Assembly: GCF_001968825.1 (NCBI RefSeq)
Contig: NZ_MIEU01000012.1
Coordinates: forward strand, 248,001 to 312,000
Reading direction: 5' to 3'
DNA length: 64,000 nucleotides
From: Tersicoccus sp. Bi-70
GTDB taxonomy: Bacteria; Actinomycetota; Actinomycetes; Actinomycetales; Micrococcaceae
Position numbers and translations under genes: made by a program. This document shows positions 1 to 10,517 of this stretch, in pieces; position 1 is the first letter of the stretch, and each line of letters begins with the position of its first letter. The notes below the pieces were generated by a model. That model was not told the origin of the DNA. It was given only the letters and a program-made list of their open reading frames with translations, and did not search any database.

Positions 1-1888
<1,888 letters not shown>

Positions 1889-1924
1889 AGCGACGCTCCT
1901 CTCGCTACCGTCTGATGACTCACG

Positions 1925-1950
1925 ACCCGTCGTCGTCTTCAGCGACGGGT
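1925..1950. promoter_or_regulatory. Inverted repeat in the acnA leader
   Basis: Arms ACCCGTCG and CGACGGGT (8 bp each) are separated by 10 bases, 37 bp upstream of the acnA start. It could be an operator for an aconitase repressor or an RNA hairpin in the leader. The rest of 1889-2132 is GC-rich non-coding sequence with no other signal I could identify. Confidence 0.35.
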
Positions 1951-2132
1951 GAAGCCTGATCGGGGTCTCCCCCCGGCCGGCCGCCGTCCAGCGGCGCCGG
2001 CACCACCACGCTGCCCGTCGTGCGTGCCCCGGGAGGTCCCCCCGGAGGTGATCCCCCGGCGTCTCGGTGCGCGTCGCGGCCGACGGGCAGATTCATCCTA
2101 GCCGTTCGGACGCACCCGTTCCGGCATGTTGC

Positions 2133-3614
2133 TCAGCGCCCGGACGGGGACAGCAGAGCGAAGGACTCGAGGTGATGGGTGTCCGGGTACAGGTCGAAGG
2201 CCCGCAGGGTGTGCAGCCGCCAACCGGCGGCGCGGAACCGGCCGAGGTCCCGGGCGAACGACGCCGGGTCGCAGGAGACGTAGGCGAGCCGGGCGGGCGG
2301 CGCGGCGATCAGCCGGTCGGTGACGCGGCGGTCCAGCCCCACGCGGGGCGGGTCGACGACGACGGCGTCGGCGGGTCCAGGACCGGCGGCCGCGGGTTCG
2401 GGCCTGCCGGTGCGGCGTCCGCTCCGGGAGGGTCGACCGCGGCCGCGGCCGGGGCCGCCGAGGTACCGGGCCACGTCTCCGCGGCGGACCGTGACCCCGG
2501 GCAGGTCCGCGAGATTGACGGCGGCGTCGGCGCTGGCGGCGTGGGCCGACTCGACGGAGGTGACGGCGGCACCGGCGGCGCCGAGCTGGCCGCTGAACAG
2601 GCCCGCCCCGGCGTAGAGGTCCTGCACGGTCAGCCCGTCGACTGCGCCGAGCGCCTCCCGCACGGCCGCGGACAGCACGTCCGGAGCGGACCGGTGGACC
2701 TGCCAGAAGCCGTCCCCGGTCACCCGGTAGGTGCGCTCCCCCACGCGCTCGGTCACCCAGGGGTCCCCGCGCAGGGCGTGGATCTCGTGGGTCACCGGGT
2801 CGTGCCAGCACACCGACGCGCCGGGCACGTCCGCCGCGATGCGGTGCAGGGCCGCCTCGTCGACGGCGCTGTCGGCACTGTCGGCCCTGTCGGCGCTCTC
2901 GCCGTCGTCGGCGCTGATCGTGGGGAACAGCGTGATCAGCGGCCGGCCGGAACCCGCACCGGCATCGCCCGAGGGCACCGCCACCTCGATCCGGGCGACG
3001 CCGGTCAGGTCCACGCCGGCGAGACCGAGGGCGTCGACCGCGCGGACACCGAGCGGCATGGTGGCGACGGGCAGCACGAGATCGCTGCGGTGCGGGTGCA
3101 TCCCGACCCGGCCGTCGGCGGTGACGTCGAAGGTGACGCGGGTGCGCCAGTGCAGGCCGGCGGGGTCCTCGTCCGGCACGGCCTCGACCGCGAGAGCGGG
3201 CAGCTCGTCACCGTCCATCCCGGCCAGGCGACGCAACTGCTCGGCGAGGACCTCCCGCTTGAGGTCCCGCTGCCGGGACAGGACGATGTGGCCGAACTCG
3301 GCGCCGCCCACCGGGACCGATCCGGCGTCGGCGGCGGCGAGCGCGTCCGCCTCGGCCCACGGGTGCTCCCGCCGGTCCTCGGAGGCGTCGAGCACCGCGA
3401 CGACGTCGGCCCGCCAGAAGGAGGCGGTGGGGGCGGCCTCGGTGACCCGCACCCGTACCCGCTCCCCCGGGATGCCGTGCCGGACGAAGACGACGCGGCC
3501 CTCGTGCCGGGCGACGGTGTGACCGCCGTGCGCGATGGGCCCGAGGGTCAGCTCCAGCTCGGCCGGGGCACCCGCCGCCGGATCCGTGTCCGGGCGGACG
3601 TCCCCCGCGGTCAC
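2133..3614 (-). CDS. Class I SAM-dependent RNA uracil-C5 methyltransferase (TrmA/RumA family)
   Basis: Predicted to methylate C5 of a uracil in tRNA or rRNA using SAM. The 493-aa protein starts with a TRAM-like RNA-binding beta domain (LTLGPIAHGGHTVARHEGRV, about residues 20-75), followed by a central insertion and a Rossmann methyltransferase domain. The family motifs DPPRVGLD and YVSCDPASFARDL (catalytic Cys) are present near the C-terminus, as is a SAM loop LYAGAGLFSGQL. The four N-terminal cluster cysteines of E. coli RumA are not seen, as in other actinobacterial members. A low-complexity Gly/Arg/Pro insertion precedes the DPPR motif. The GTG start at 3614 overlaps the TGA of the permease gene (GTGA), implying translational coupling. 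Which RNA is modified cannot be told from sequence. Confidence 0.85.
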   Translation of the reverse strand: MTAGDVRPDTDPAAGAPAELELTLGPIAHGGHTVARHEGRVVFVRHGIPGERVRVRVTEAAPTASFWRADVVAVLDASEDRREHPWAEADALAAADAGSVPVGGAEFGHIVLSRQRDLKREVLAEQLRRLAGMDGDELPALAVEAVPDEDPAGLHWRTRVTFDVTADGRVGMHPHRSDLVLPVATMPLGVRAVDALGLAGVDLTGVARIEVAVPSGDAGAGSGRPLITLFPTISADDGESADRADSADSAVDEAALHRIAADVPGASVCWHDPVTHEIHALRGDPWVTERVGERTYRVTGDGFWQVHRSAPDVLSAAVREALGAVDGLTVQDLYAGAGLFSGQLGAAGAAVTSVESAHAASADAAVNLADLPGVTVRRGDVARYLGGPGRGRGRPSRSGRRTGRPEPAAAGPGPADAVVVDPPRVGLDRRVTDRLIAAPPARLAYVSCDPASFARDLGRFRAAGWRLHTLRAFDLYPDTHHLESFALLSPSGR

Positions 3615-5596
3615 AGCATCTCCTGGTAGCGGGCGGCCTCCTCCGAGGAGGCCAGCTGCCACGGGACGGAGGCGACGACGACGCCCGGTTCGAAGTGCAG
3701 CCGGGTCTTGATCCGCAGCGCCGTCTGGTTGTGCACGAGCTGCTCCCACCACTTGCCGACCACGTACTCGGGGATGTAGACGACGATCAGGTCCCGCGGG
3801 GAGTCCCGGCGCAGGCTCTTGATGTAGCGGAGCACGGGCGTGGTGGTGTCGCGGTACGGCGAGGCGAGGATGGTCAGGGGCACGGGGATCCGCAGCCGGT
3901 CCCAGTCCTCCATCGTCTGCTTCGTCTCCTCGCGGTCGACGTCGACGACGACGGCGCTGATGGTCGAGGGTCGGGTCGCACGGGCGAAGGCGAGGGCACG
4001 CAGCACGGGCTTGCGCACGTGGCCCACCGGGATGACGGCGTGCACGCGCGAGGGCAGCGCCCGGGCGGCCTTGTCGCCGCGGGACCCGTCGACGGACAGC
4101 TCCCGCGCCACGTTGACGTAGTGGGCGTGGATGCTCCACATGATCGCGTAGATGATGCCCATCGCCAGCAGCGCGATCCACGCCCCGTGGATGAACTTGG
4201 TGAGCAGCACGATCACGAGCACGGTGGCCGTCATGGTCAGGCCGATCGTGTTGATCACGCGCGAGCGCAGGATCCGCCGTCGTTCGGGGCCCTCCCGGGT
4301 CACCTTGAGCTGCCGGCCCCAGTGCCGGATCATGCCGAGCTGGCTGGCCGTGAAGGAGACGAACACACCGACGATGTAGAGCTGGATCAGCCGGGTGACG
4401 TCCGCGTTGAACGCGAGGATCAGCACGAGCGCGGCCGCACCGAGGGCGAGCACGCCGTTGGAGTAGGCGAGCCGGTCCCCGCGGGTGCGCAGCTGGCGGG
4501 GCAGGTAGCCGTCCTTGGCCAGGATCGAGGCCAGCACGGGGAAGCCGTTGAACGCCGTGTTGGAGGCGAGCACCAGGATGAGGCCGGTGGCGGCGACGAC
4601 GATGTAGAAGGGGATGGTCCCGTCCGAGAACACCGCCTCGGCCAGCTGGCTGATCACCGGGTGCTGGATGTAGCCGTCCGGCAGCGGGGCGCCATTGAGG
4701 CGGAACTGCGTCGCCGGATCCTGCGCCATGTGCACGCGCGTCGCACTGGCCAGGAAGAGGATGCCGGCGATCATGCTCACGGCGATGACGCCGAGGAGCA
4801 GCAGGGTGGTGGCCGCGTTCTTCGACTTGGGCCGCTCGAAGTTCGGCACGCCGTTGCTGATGGCCTCGACGCCGGTCAGGGCCGCAGCGCCCGAGGAGAA
4901 GGCCCGCAGGATGAGGAACGCTCCCGCGAGCCCCACCAGGCCCTGGTCGAGTCCGGCCTCGGGGATGATCTGGAAGTCCGCGCTCTCGGCCGGCCGCAGC
5001 ACGCCGAAGAAGGACTGGATGATGCCGACCGCGCACATGCCGAGGATCGAGACCATGAAGACGTAGGTGGGCACGGCGAACGCGGAGCCGGCCTCCTTGA
5101 TGCCGCGCAGGTTCACCACCACGAGCAGGACGACGCCGAGCGCGGCCAGCCCGGCCTGCTGCCCGTGCAGCGCCGGCACCGCGGTGACGAGGTAGTTGGA
5201 CGCCGAGGACATGGACACCGCGACGGTGAGCACGTAGTCCACGAGCAGCGCGGACGCCACGGTCAGACCCGCGGGCTTGCCCAGGTTCTCGTTGGCGATC
5301 TCGTAGTCGCCGCCACCCGAGGGGTAGGCGTGCACGTTCTGCCGGTACGAGGCGACCACGGTCAGCATCACGAGCGCGACGGCGAGACCCACCCACGGGG
5401 ATATGGTCACCGCCCCGACGCCGGCCAGGGCGAGGGTGAGCAGGATCTCGTCGGGAGCGTAGGCCACCGAGGAGAGGGCATCGGAGGCGAAAACGGGAAG
5501 GGCGATCCGCTTCGGGAGCAGGGTGTGGCCCAGGCGGTCGTTGCGGAACGGCTTGCCGACCAGGATCCGCTTGATCGCGTTGAAGAACGTCAGCAC
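3611..5596 (-). CDS. APC-family permease, KimA-like potassium transporter candidate
   Basis: A 661-aa membrane transporter of the amino acid-polyamine-organocation superfamily with about 12 hydrophobic segments in residues 30-450 and a long cytoplasmic C-terminal domain. The N-terminus (HTLLPKRIALPVFASDALSS, then VAYAPDE) matches the KimA/YdaO subgroup, which imports K+ in Firmicutes and is shut by c-di-AMP. Two TrkA genes lie divergently next door, which fits potassium traffic; the substrate is inferred, and amino acid transport is the alternative. There is no Shine-Dalgarno before the GTG at 5596; instead TAGGTT sits 6 nt upstream, so the transcript may be leaderless. The stop overlaps the methyltransferase start. 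Confidence 0.85.
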   Translation of the reverse strand: MLTFFNAIKRILVGKPFRNDRLGHTLLPKRIALPVFASDALSSVAYAPDEILLTLALAGVGAVTISPWVGLAVALVMLTVVASYRQNVHAYPSGGGDYEIANENLGKPAGLTVASALLVDYVLTVAVSMSSASNYLVTAVPALHGQQAGLAALGVVLLVVVNLRGIKEAGSAFAVPTYVFMVSILGMCAVGIIQSFFGVLRPAESADFQIIPEAGLDQGLVGLAGAFLILRAFSSGAAALTGVEAISNGVPNFERPKSKNAATTLLLLGVIAVSMIAGILFLASATRVHMAQDPATQFRLNGAPLPDGYIQHPVISQLAEAVFSDGTIPFYIVVAATGLILVLASNTAFNGFPVLASILAKDGYLPRQLRTRGDRLAYSNGVLALGAAALVLILAFNADVTRLIQLYIVGVFVSFTASQLGMIRHWGRQLKVTREGPERRRILRSRVINTIGLTMTATVLVIVLLTKFIHGAWIALLAMGIIYAIMWSIHAHYVNVARELSVDGSRGDKAARALPSRVHAVIPVGHVRKPVLRALAFARATRPSTISAVVVDVDREETKQTMEDWDRLRIPVPLTILASPYRDTTTPVLRYIKSLRRDSPRDLIVVYIPEYVVGKWWEQLVHNQTALRIKTRLHFEPGVVVASVPWQLASSEEAARYQEML

Positions 5597-5602
5597 AGAG
5601 CA

Positions 5603-5608
5603 AACCTA
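5603..5608 (-). promoter_or_regulatory. Candidate -10 (TAGGTT) for the permease, leaderless
   Basis: On the minus strand TAGGTT is followed by six bases and then the GTG start. A weak -35 (TGGCGA) lies 17 bp further upstream. This accounts for the absence of a ribosome binding site. The divergent spacer 5597-5751 also holds TAGGAT at 5686-5691, a possible -10 for the trkA pair. Confidence 0.5.
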
Positions 5609-5751
5609 GACGTTTGTCCCACCCATCGCCACGCGCGCCCGGCCACCCACCCGTGCGGGTGACCGGACGCCCTCGTGCGCCTGCGTAGGATGTGCCGGGG
5701 GCATCGTCCACACCGGCTGCCGTCGAGACCAGAAGCGAGGGAGAAGCGTCC

Positions 5752-6426
5752 GTGGCGCACTTCGTCATCATGGGTTGTGGCCGGGTCGGCCTGTCCCTGG
5801 CCCACACCCTGGACAACAACGGTCACTCCGTGGCCATCATCGACCAGGACGACCGCGCGTTCCGGCGCCTGCGGTCCAGCTTCAGCGGCCGCAAGGTCAG
5901 CGGCATCGGGTTCGACCAGGACACCCTCCGGCGCGCCGACATCGAGAACGCGTACGCCTTCGCCGCGGTCTCCAGCGGCGACAACTCCAACATCCTCGCC
6001 ACCCGCGTGGCCCGCGAGACCTTCCATGTCCGCCACGTGGTGGCCCGCATCTACGACTCCGGGCGCGCGGAGATCTACCAGCGCCTCGGCATCCCCACCG
6101 TTGCCACCGTGCGCTGGACCGCGGACCAGGTTCTCCGCCGGATCCTGCCCGAGCAGGCCATCGCCGGCGACTTCCGGGAGTCCTCCGGCCGGCTGATCCT
6201 CAGCCAGGTCAACCTGGACGAGGCCTGGTCCGGCCGCCCGGTCGCCGACGTCGAGCGGCTCACCGGCGTGCGCGTCGCCTACCTCACCCGGTTCGGGGAG
6301 GGCATGCTCCCCGCGGCGGACACCACCTACCAGCCGGGCGACACCGTGCACGTGATGATGCCCGTGGACCGCTCCGACGAGGTCACCAAGCTCCTGTCCG
6401 CCGCCCCCGCCACGGAGGTGAACTGA
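5752..6426 (+). CDS. trkA: TrkA family potassium uptake protein (first of a pair)
   Basis: Cytosolic regulatory subunit of a Trk/Ktr-type K+ channel that binds NAD(H) or ATP and gates the membrane subunit. The 224-aa protein has a TrkA-N Rossmann domain with the GxGxxG loop in FVIMGCGRVGLSLAHTL (residues 3-19) and a TrkA-C domain from about residue 140. GTG at 5752 is preferred over upstream codons because GAGGGAG is 9 nt upstream and the Rossmann strand starts at once. It is followed after 2 bp by a paralogue, the arrangement called ceoB-ceoC in mycobacteria. No TrkH/KtrB channel gene is in the window; the divergent KimA-like permease is the nearest K+ candidate. Confidence 0.92.
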   Translation: MAHFVIMGCGRVGLSLAHTLDNNGHSVAIIDQDDRAFRRLRSSFSGRKVSGIGFDQDTLRRADIENAYAFAAVSSGDNSNILATRVARETFHVRHVVARIYDSGRAEIYQRLGIPTVATVRWTADQVLRRILPEQAIAGDFRESSGRLILSQVNLDEAWSGRPVADVERLTGVRVAYLTRFGEGMLPAADTTYQPGDTVHVMMPVDRSDEVTKLLSAAPATEVN

Positions 6427-6428
6427 TC

Positions 6429-7208
6429 ATGGCGATGCGTGTCGTCATCGTCGGCTCGGGAGCGGTGGGATCGTCCATCGCCCGCGAGCTGCTGGCCCAC
6501 GACCACGACGTCCTGCTGATCGACAGCAAGCCCGAGGTGATCGGCCGGTCCGGCCTGCGGGGCGCCCGCTGGCTGATCGGGGACGCGTGCGAACTGTCGA
6601 CCCTGGCCGACGCCGACCTGCCCAACACCCACGTCGTCGTCTCCGCCACCGGTGACGACAAGGTCAACCTCGTCGTCTCGCTGCTCGCGAAGTCGGAGTT
6701 CGGCGTCGGCCGGACGGTCGCCCGCGTGAACAACCCGAAGAACGACTGGATGTTCGACGACGCCTGGGGTGTCGACGTCGCCGTCAGCACGCCACGGATG
6801 ATGACGGCGATGGTCGAGGAGGCCGTCGAGGTCGGGGACATCGTCCGGCTGCTCACCCTGCGGGCCGGCGTCTCCTCGCTCGTCGAGTTCACCGTGCCGG
6901 ACGAGTCGCCGCTGGTCGGCCGCACGATGGCGTTCGTCGCGTGGCCCGAGGACTCGACGGCCGTGGCCATCCTGCGGGACGAGATCCCGATCGCGCCGAG
7001 TCAGGACGACGTCATCGAGGGCGGGGACCAGCTGTTCTTCCTGACCACCATCCAGGCGGAGGACGAGCTGCGGACCATCCTGTCCGGCACCGGGACGTCG
7101 GCGACGGGTGAGACGACGGGCTCGACCGGGTCGACGGCAGCCACGGAGACGACGGGATCGACCGCCGCGGAGGTCAGCGGGTCGAGCGCGGGGCGCGGCG
7201 AGGACTGA
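6429..7208 (+). CDS. TrkA family potassium uptake protein (second of a pair)
   Basis: Paralogue of the preceding gene: 259 aa with NAD-binding loop VVIVGSGAVGSSIARELL at residues 4-21 and a TrkA-C domain around 140-215. It probably forms a hetero-octameric ring with its neighbour. The start ATG lies 2 bp after the upstream stop (a second in-frame ATG is 6 nt later), so translation is likely coupled. The last ~40 residues are a Ser/Thr/Gly low-complexity tail (TGETTGSTGSTAATETTGST) unusual for the family. The 3' end overlaps the end of the convergent DUF3159 gene by 35 bp, and the tail is exactly the overlapping part. Confidence 0.9.
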   Translation: MAMRVVIVGSGAVGSSIARELLAHDHDVLLIDSKPEVIGRSGLRGARWLIGDACELSTLADADLPNTHVVVSATGDDKVNLVVSLLAKSEFGVGRTVARVNNPKNDWMFDDAWGVDVAVSTPRMMTAMVEEAVEVGDIVRLLTLRAGVSSLVEFTVPDESPLVGRTMAFVAWPEDSTAVAILRDEIPIAPSQDDVIEGGDQLFFLTTIQAEDELRTILSGTGTSATGETTGSTGSTAATETTGSTAAEVSGSSAGRGED

Positions 7209-8016
7209 CTGCCGGCCGGGAGATCAGCCACGCCATCCAGAGGGTGAAGGCGTAGAGCGGCACTCCCATCAGCAGCCGGGTGGTGCCGAGCGCCACGAGG
7301 TTGCCGGCCAGGTAGAGCGGGAACTGCACGATCAGCCGCAGGGCGAACATGGCGATCAGCAACCACGTCGCACGGGTGTAGGCGCGGGCCCGGGCCGGCA
7401 CGAGGCGCCAGTCGTTGCCCTCGTTGCGGAGCAGCCCGAACACGAGGCCGACCAGGGGCCAACGGGCGAACACCGAGGCGACGAGCACGACGATGCTCAC
7501 CACGTTCGTCCAGAAGCCGGGCACGTAGTAGTTCAGCGGCTGGTCGCTGACGTCGGCGAACAGGGCGCAGATCACGACGCCGACCAGGCCGGAGAGCGCC
7601 TGCACGACGGGGCGCCGCTCGATCAGCCGCCACACCGTGAAGACGACGGCGACGGCGATCGCGCTGATCAGCGCCGGGGTCAGGGCGCGGGCGAACGTGA
7701 AGACGGTGAGGAACACCAGGCCCGGCAGCACGGCCTCGACGATGCCGCGCGGCCCGCCGATCGCCGCGAGCACGTCGATCCGTCCGGCGTCGTCGGTCTT
7801 CAGGCCGCTGCCGGTCATGCCTGCGGCCACCCGGGCGAAGCCGGTCGGTTCGGCACCCGGCTCACCCGAGGGTGAGCCGGCGCGCGACTCGGCGTCACGG
7901 GCCTCCCGACGGCTCTGCTCGACGCGGCTCTCTTCGTCGCGGCTGTGCTCGACACGCCCCGGCTCGGGGCCCTCGTCGGGCATGCCCGGCGTGCCGGGAA
8001 GGTGCTGGCCGCTCAC
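7174..8016 (-). CDS. DUF3159 family membrane protein
   Basis: A 280-aa integral membrane protein of unknown function. The N-terminal ~60 residues are charged (Glu/Arg-rich), then DVLAAIGGPRGIVEAVLPGL opens the DUF3159 domain, with about five or six hydrophobic segments to the C-terminus. The conserved charged loop GNDWRLVPARARAYTRATW is present. The GTG start at 8016 overlaps the stop of the OB-fold gene (GTGA); an ATG at 7983 is a less likely alternative because it has no ribosome site. It is last in the operon dut-DUF3710-OB-DUF3159, an order shared with other actinobacteria. Its 3' end is antisense to the end of the second trkA gene. Confidence 0.85.
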   Translation of the reverse strand: MSGQHLPGTPGMPDEGPEPGRVEHSRDEESRVEQSRREARDAESRAGSPSGEPGAEPTGFARVAAGMTGSGLKTDDAGRIDVLAAIGGPRGIVEAVLPGLVFLTVFTFARALTPALISAIAVAVVFTVWRLIERRPVVQALSGLVGVVICALFADVSDQPLNYYVPGFWTNVVSIVVLVASVFARWPLVGLVFGLLRNEGNDWRLVPARARAYTRATWLLIAMFALRLIVQFPLYLAGNLVALGTTRLLMGVPLYAFTLWMAWLISRPAVSPRRAPRSTR

Positions 8017-8294
8017 GCCTCGCCTCCCTGCTGGATGATCTCGTAGTGCGGGTCGAAGATGACCGCACGGTGCGCCTGCTGGGAGAGCGTGCCCTCGACG
8101 CGCAGCGTGACGCCGGCGTCGACGCCGGGCACGAACCGCTGCCCGTGCCAGATCAAGTGCACCCGGTGGCCCGCCTCGTCGTCGAGCACCGCCTCGTAGT
8201 ACGGGGGCGCGCCGATCGGCTGGATGGTCACCGATTCGAGGCTGCCGGTCAGCGTGACCCGGTGGGGGGTCTCGATGGCGGGCCACTCAGCCAA
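8013..8294 (-). CDS. Small OB-fold nucleic-acid-binding-like protein
   Basis: A 93-aa soluble protein that is essentially one OB-fold: RVTLTGSLESVTIQPIG at the start, YYEAVLDDEAGHRVHLIWHG in the middle and LRVEGTLSQQAHRAVIFDP at the end. The family lies beside dut in many actinobacteria; its ligand is unknown. The start is a rare TTG at 8294, chosen because GAGG lies 9 nt upstream, it overlaps the DUF3710 stop, and the fold begins immediately. No ATG or GTG fits in frame without a long unrelated extension. The stop overlaps the DUF3159 start by 4 bp. Confidence 0.75.
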   Translation of the reverse strand: MAEWPAIETPHRVTLTGSLESVTIQPIGAPPYYEAVLDDEAGHRVHLIWHGQRFVPGVDAGVTLRVEGTLSQQAHRAVIFDPHYEIIQQGGEA

Positions 8295-9228
8295 TCTGGG
8301 TGACCTCGGGGCCCCGCTCCGGCGGGCCGTCCGGGGTGGGTCCCTCCGGGGTGTCGCCGGCGTCCTCGACGCCGGGGATGGAGAGGGTGAGCAGGTCGCG
8401 CGGGGCCATGGCCTCGGTGCCGCGGACCACGACGACGTCGCGGAACAGCGCCTCGATGGCGGCGGCCTGCTCGTCGTCCGTCGCGGCCGCGCCGGTGATG
8501 ACGCCGCGCAGGAACCAGCGCGGTCCGTCGACGCCGACGAAGCGGGCGACGCGCAGACCCGCGTCCGCACCGGCGACGGTGGGCACGGCGGCCAGCAGCT
8601 CGGTGCCGAAGGAGGTGCGCACCTCGTGGGCCTGGCCGGACTGCGCGGTGACGCCCTCGGCGATCTGCGCGCGGATCTCGTCCCACAGACCGGCGGAGCG
8701 CGGAGCGGCGAACGCCTGCAGCTGCAGGCTGCTCTCGCCGAGGTCGAGGATCGCGGCGAGGACCCGGTTGGTCGCCTCCTGCACCTCGAGGCGCAGCATC
8801 ACATTCTGCACCGGCTTGATCATGATGGCGCCGAGGTCGAGGTAGCCGTCGCGATCGGTGATCTCACCGACGTCGTGAGGACCGTGCTCGGCCCGATCCA
8901 GGACATCGACCGCGGGACCCGGGGCCGGTGCGGTGGCGGGCTCCTCGGGGCTCCCGTCGGTGCCGGCGTCGGCCGGGACCTCAGGCGTCTGGCTCGACGC
9001 GGGCGTGGCGTCCTCGGCGGCGGTGTCCGTCGCGGCGGTGTCCGTGCCGGTCGCCGAGCCGTCGGTCGAGGGCGTGCCCGTCGTCGGCGGAGTGCTGGCC
9101 GAGTCGGTACCGATCGAGCCGGTGCTGTCCGAGTCGGTGGTGTCGGTCGTGTCGGCGGGGGCCACCGGATCGGCCGAGGTCATCGGCAGGTCGGCGGAGC
9201 CGCGTCGCTTGGAGCGTCCGAAGATCAT
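8287..9228 (-). CDS. DUF3710 domain-containing protein
   Basis: A 313-aa soluble protein of unknown function. Residues 1-95 are a disordered Asp/Ser/Thr/Pro-rich segment; the DUF3710 domain starts near [20 protein letters not shown] and continues through [40 protein letters not shown] and [20 protein letters not shown]. The ATG start shares bases with the dut stop (ATGA). Its fixed position between dut and the OB-fold gene suggests a shared pathway, but nothing in the sequence shows a reaction. Confidence 0.88.
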   Translation of the reverse strand: MIFGRSKRRGSADLPMTSADPVAPADTTDTTDSDSTGSIGTDSASTPPTTGTPSTDGSATGTDTAATDTAAEDATPASSQTPEVPADAGTDGSPEEPATAPAPGPAVDVLDRAEHGPHDVGEITDRDGYLDLGAIMIKPVQNVMLRLEVQEATNRVLAAILDLGESSLQLQAFAAPRSAGLWDEIRAQIAEGVTAQSGQAHEVRTSFGTELLAAVPTVAGADAGLRVARFVGVDGPRWFLRGVITGAAATDDEQAAAIEALFRDVVVVRGTEAMAPRDLLTLSIPGVEDAGDTPEGPTPDGPPERGPEVTQIG

Positions 9229-9710
9229 GCGTCCTTCAGTCCTTTCGTCCCGAACCCGCCGGTGGAGCCGAAGCCTCCGGCGCCGCGGACCGAGGTCGGT
9301 AGGTCGGTCACCACATCGAAGTCGGCGCGGTCGACGCGCTGGATGACCAGCTGGGCAATCCTATCGCCGCGCGCGACGGTGAACGCCTCGCGCGGATCCG
9401 TGTTCAACAGCGTCACCATGAGCTCGCCGCGGTAGCCGGCATCGACGGTGCCCGGCGCGTTGACGATGGTGATGCCGTGCTTCGTCGCCAGCCCCGAGCG
9501 GGGATGGACGAGGCCGACGTAGCCGAAGGGCAGCGCGAGGGCCACCCCGGTCGGCACCAGCGCCCGCTCCCCCGGTTCGAGGACGAGGTCGACCCGGCTG
9601 CGCAGGTCGGCTCCGGCGTCCCCGGGATGGGCGTAGGCGGGTGGTTCGATGCCCTCGTCCAGCAGCTGAACCGCTACCCGGACGGTGGTCGGCGCGTTCT
9701 CGTCGGTCAC
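9225..9710 (-). CDS. dut: Deoxyuridine 5'-triphosphate nucleotidohydrolase (dUTPase)
   Basis: Hydrolyses dUTP to dUMP and diphosphate, keeping uracil out of DNA and feeding dTMP synthesis. At 161 aa it has all five trimeric-dUTPase motifs: [35 protein letters not shown] (catalytic Asp), [10 protein letters not shown] and [10 protein letters not shown] at the C-terminal arm. GTG at 9710 is preceded by GGGGGA at good spacing; upstream codons give a non-homologous extension. It is first in a four-gene operon with ATGA/GTGA junctions. Confidence 0.97.
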   Translation of the reverse strand: MTDENAPTTVRVAVQLLDEGIEPPAYAHPGDAGADLRSRVDLVLEPGERALVPTGVALALPFGYVGLVHPRSGLATKHGITIVNAPGTVDAGYRGELMVTLLNTDPREAFTVARGDRIAQLVIQRVDRADFDVVTDLPTSVRGAGGFGSTGGFGTKGLKDA

Positions 9711-9757
9711 AGTCCCCCACTCTAACCAGCCGTGCCGGGCGTCCCGGCGATCAGCGG

Positions 9758-9801
9758 GGGCGGGCCGGTGATCGCCGGGGGGCGGGCCGGTGATCGCCGG
9801 G
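9758..9801. repeat. Tandem 22-bp direct repeat
   Basis: Two adjacent copies of a 22-bp unit beginning GGGCGGGCCGG and ending ATCGCCGGG, in the divergent spacer between dut and the DUF3093 gene. No function is evident; it may be replication slippage. Confidence 0.6.
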
Positions 9802-9852
9802 AGGCGAGGCGCGGATTGGTTGCGGACACGCGCGCGGTGGGATGCTGGAGCC

Positions 9853-10389
9853 ATGCCCCGCTCCGCGCCCGATCCCGCCCAGCCGACCCCCGACCCGGCG
9901 TCGTCCTCGTCGACCGCGGCGGACGCGCCCGGAGCGGACGCCGTGCTCTACCGGGAACGGCTGTGGCCCTCGTTCTGGGTCTGGTTCGTGTGCATCGGCG
10001 TCGCCGCCGGCTCGATGGTGGTGTTCGCCCCGATCAACATGACGGCCGGCGTCGTCGTCTTCCTCATCCTCGCGGGGCTGCTCGTGTTCGCACTGATCCG
10101 CTCCGCCGCCACCATCGTCGTCACCCCGACGGTGCTGCAGGTCGGCCGCGCGCAGATCGAACGGCGCTACCTCGGCGACGTCGCCGGCTTCAGCCACGAG
10201 GAGGCCCGGGTGCAGCGCGGTATGGAGCTGAACGCGCGCGCCTACCAGTGCATCCGCGGCTGGGTCGATCCGGTCGTGACCATCGGCATCACCGATCCGG
10301 CGGATCCCACCCCGTACTGGATCACCTCGACGCGGCACCCGCGCCGGCTGGTCGGCGTCCTCACCGGCGCCTCCCGCGCCGCGGACTGA
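9853..10389 (+). CDS. DUF3093 membrane protein
   Basis: A 178-aa protein with a Pro/Ser/Ala-rich N-terminus (1-35), two adjacent membrane helices ([20 protein letters not shown] and [20 protein letters not shown], about residues 38-85) and a soluble C-terminal domain with [20 protein letters not shown] and STRHPRRL. Function is unknown. ATG 9853 is the only start that precedes the first helix sensibly, though its GGAG is only 2 nt away. The gene is divergent from dut and convergent with DUF4193. Confidence 0.85.
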   Translation: MPRSAPDPAQPTPDPASSSSTAADAPGADAVLYRERLWPSFWVWFVCIGVAAGSMVVFAPINMTAGVVVFLILAGLLVFALIRSAATIVVTPTVLQVGRAQIERRYLGDVAGFSHEEARVQRGMELNARAYQCIRGWVDPVVTIGITDPADPTPYWITSTRHPRRLVGVLTGASRAAD

Positions 10390-10433
10390 GCCGGGCTCAG
10401 CCACACTGAGCCGTTCGGGCGGTCATCCGGGCA

Positions 10434-10466
10434 CAAAAAAACTGCCGTACCTGTCGGTACGGCAGT
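10434..10466 (-). terminator. Intrinsic terminator of the DUF4193 gene
   Basis: Read on the minus strand, an 11-bp perfect stem (ACTGCCGTACC with its complement) and a 4-base loop are followed by seven T residues. This is the only hairpin in the window with a classical U-tract. Confidence 0.9.
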
Positions 10467-10517
10467 GGTGCGTCGTCCGGTCCGTGCCGCTGCTGGACAC
10501 GGACCGGGGAAAGCGCT

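Noticed and set aside
2067-5662. Long plus-strand ORFs opposite the methyltransferase and permease
   Set aside because: Antisense frames with His/Arg/Gly bias; the minus strand encodes recognised families with start/stop coupling.
2133-5819. Single 1228-codon fusion of permease-antisense and methyltransferase
   Set aside because: The first two thirds are an out-of-frame reading of the permease gene; the true methyltransferase begins at the GTG overlapping the permease stop.
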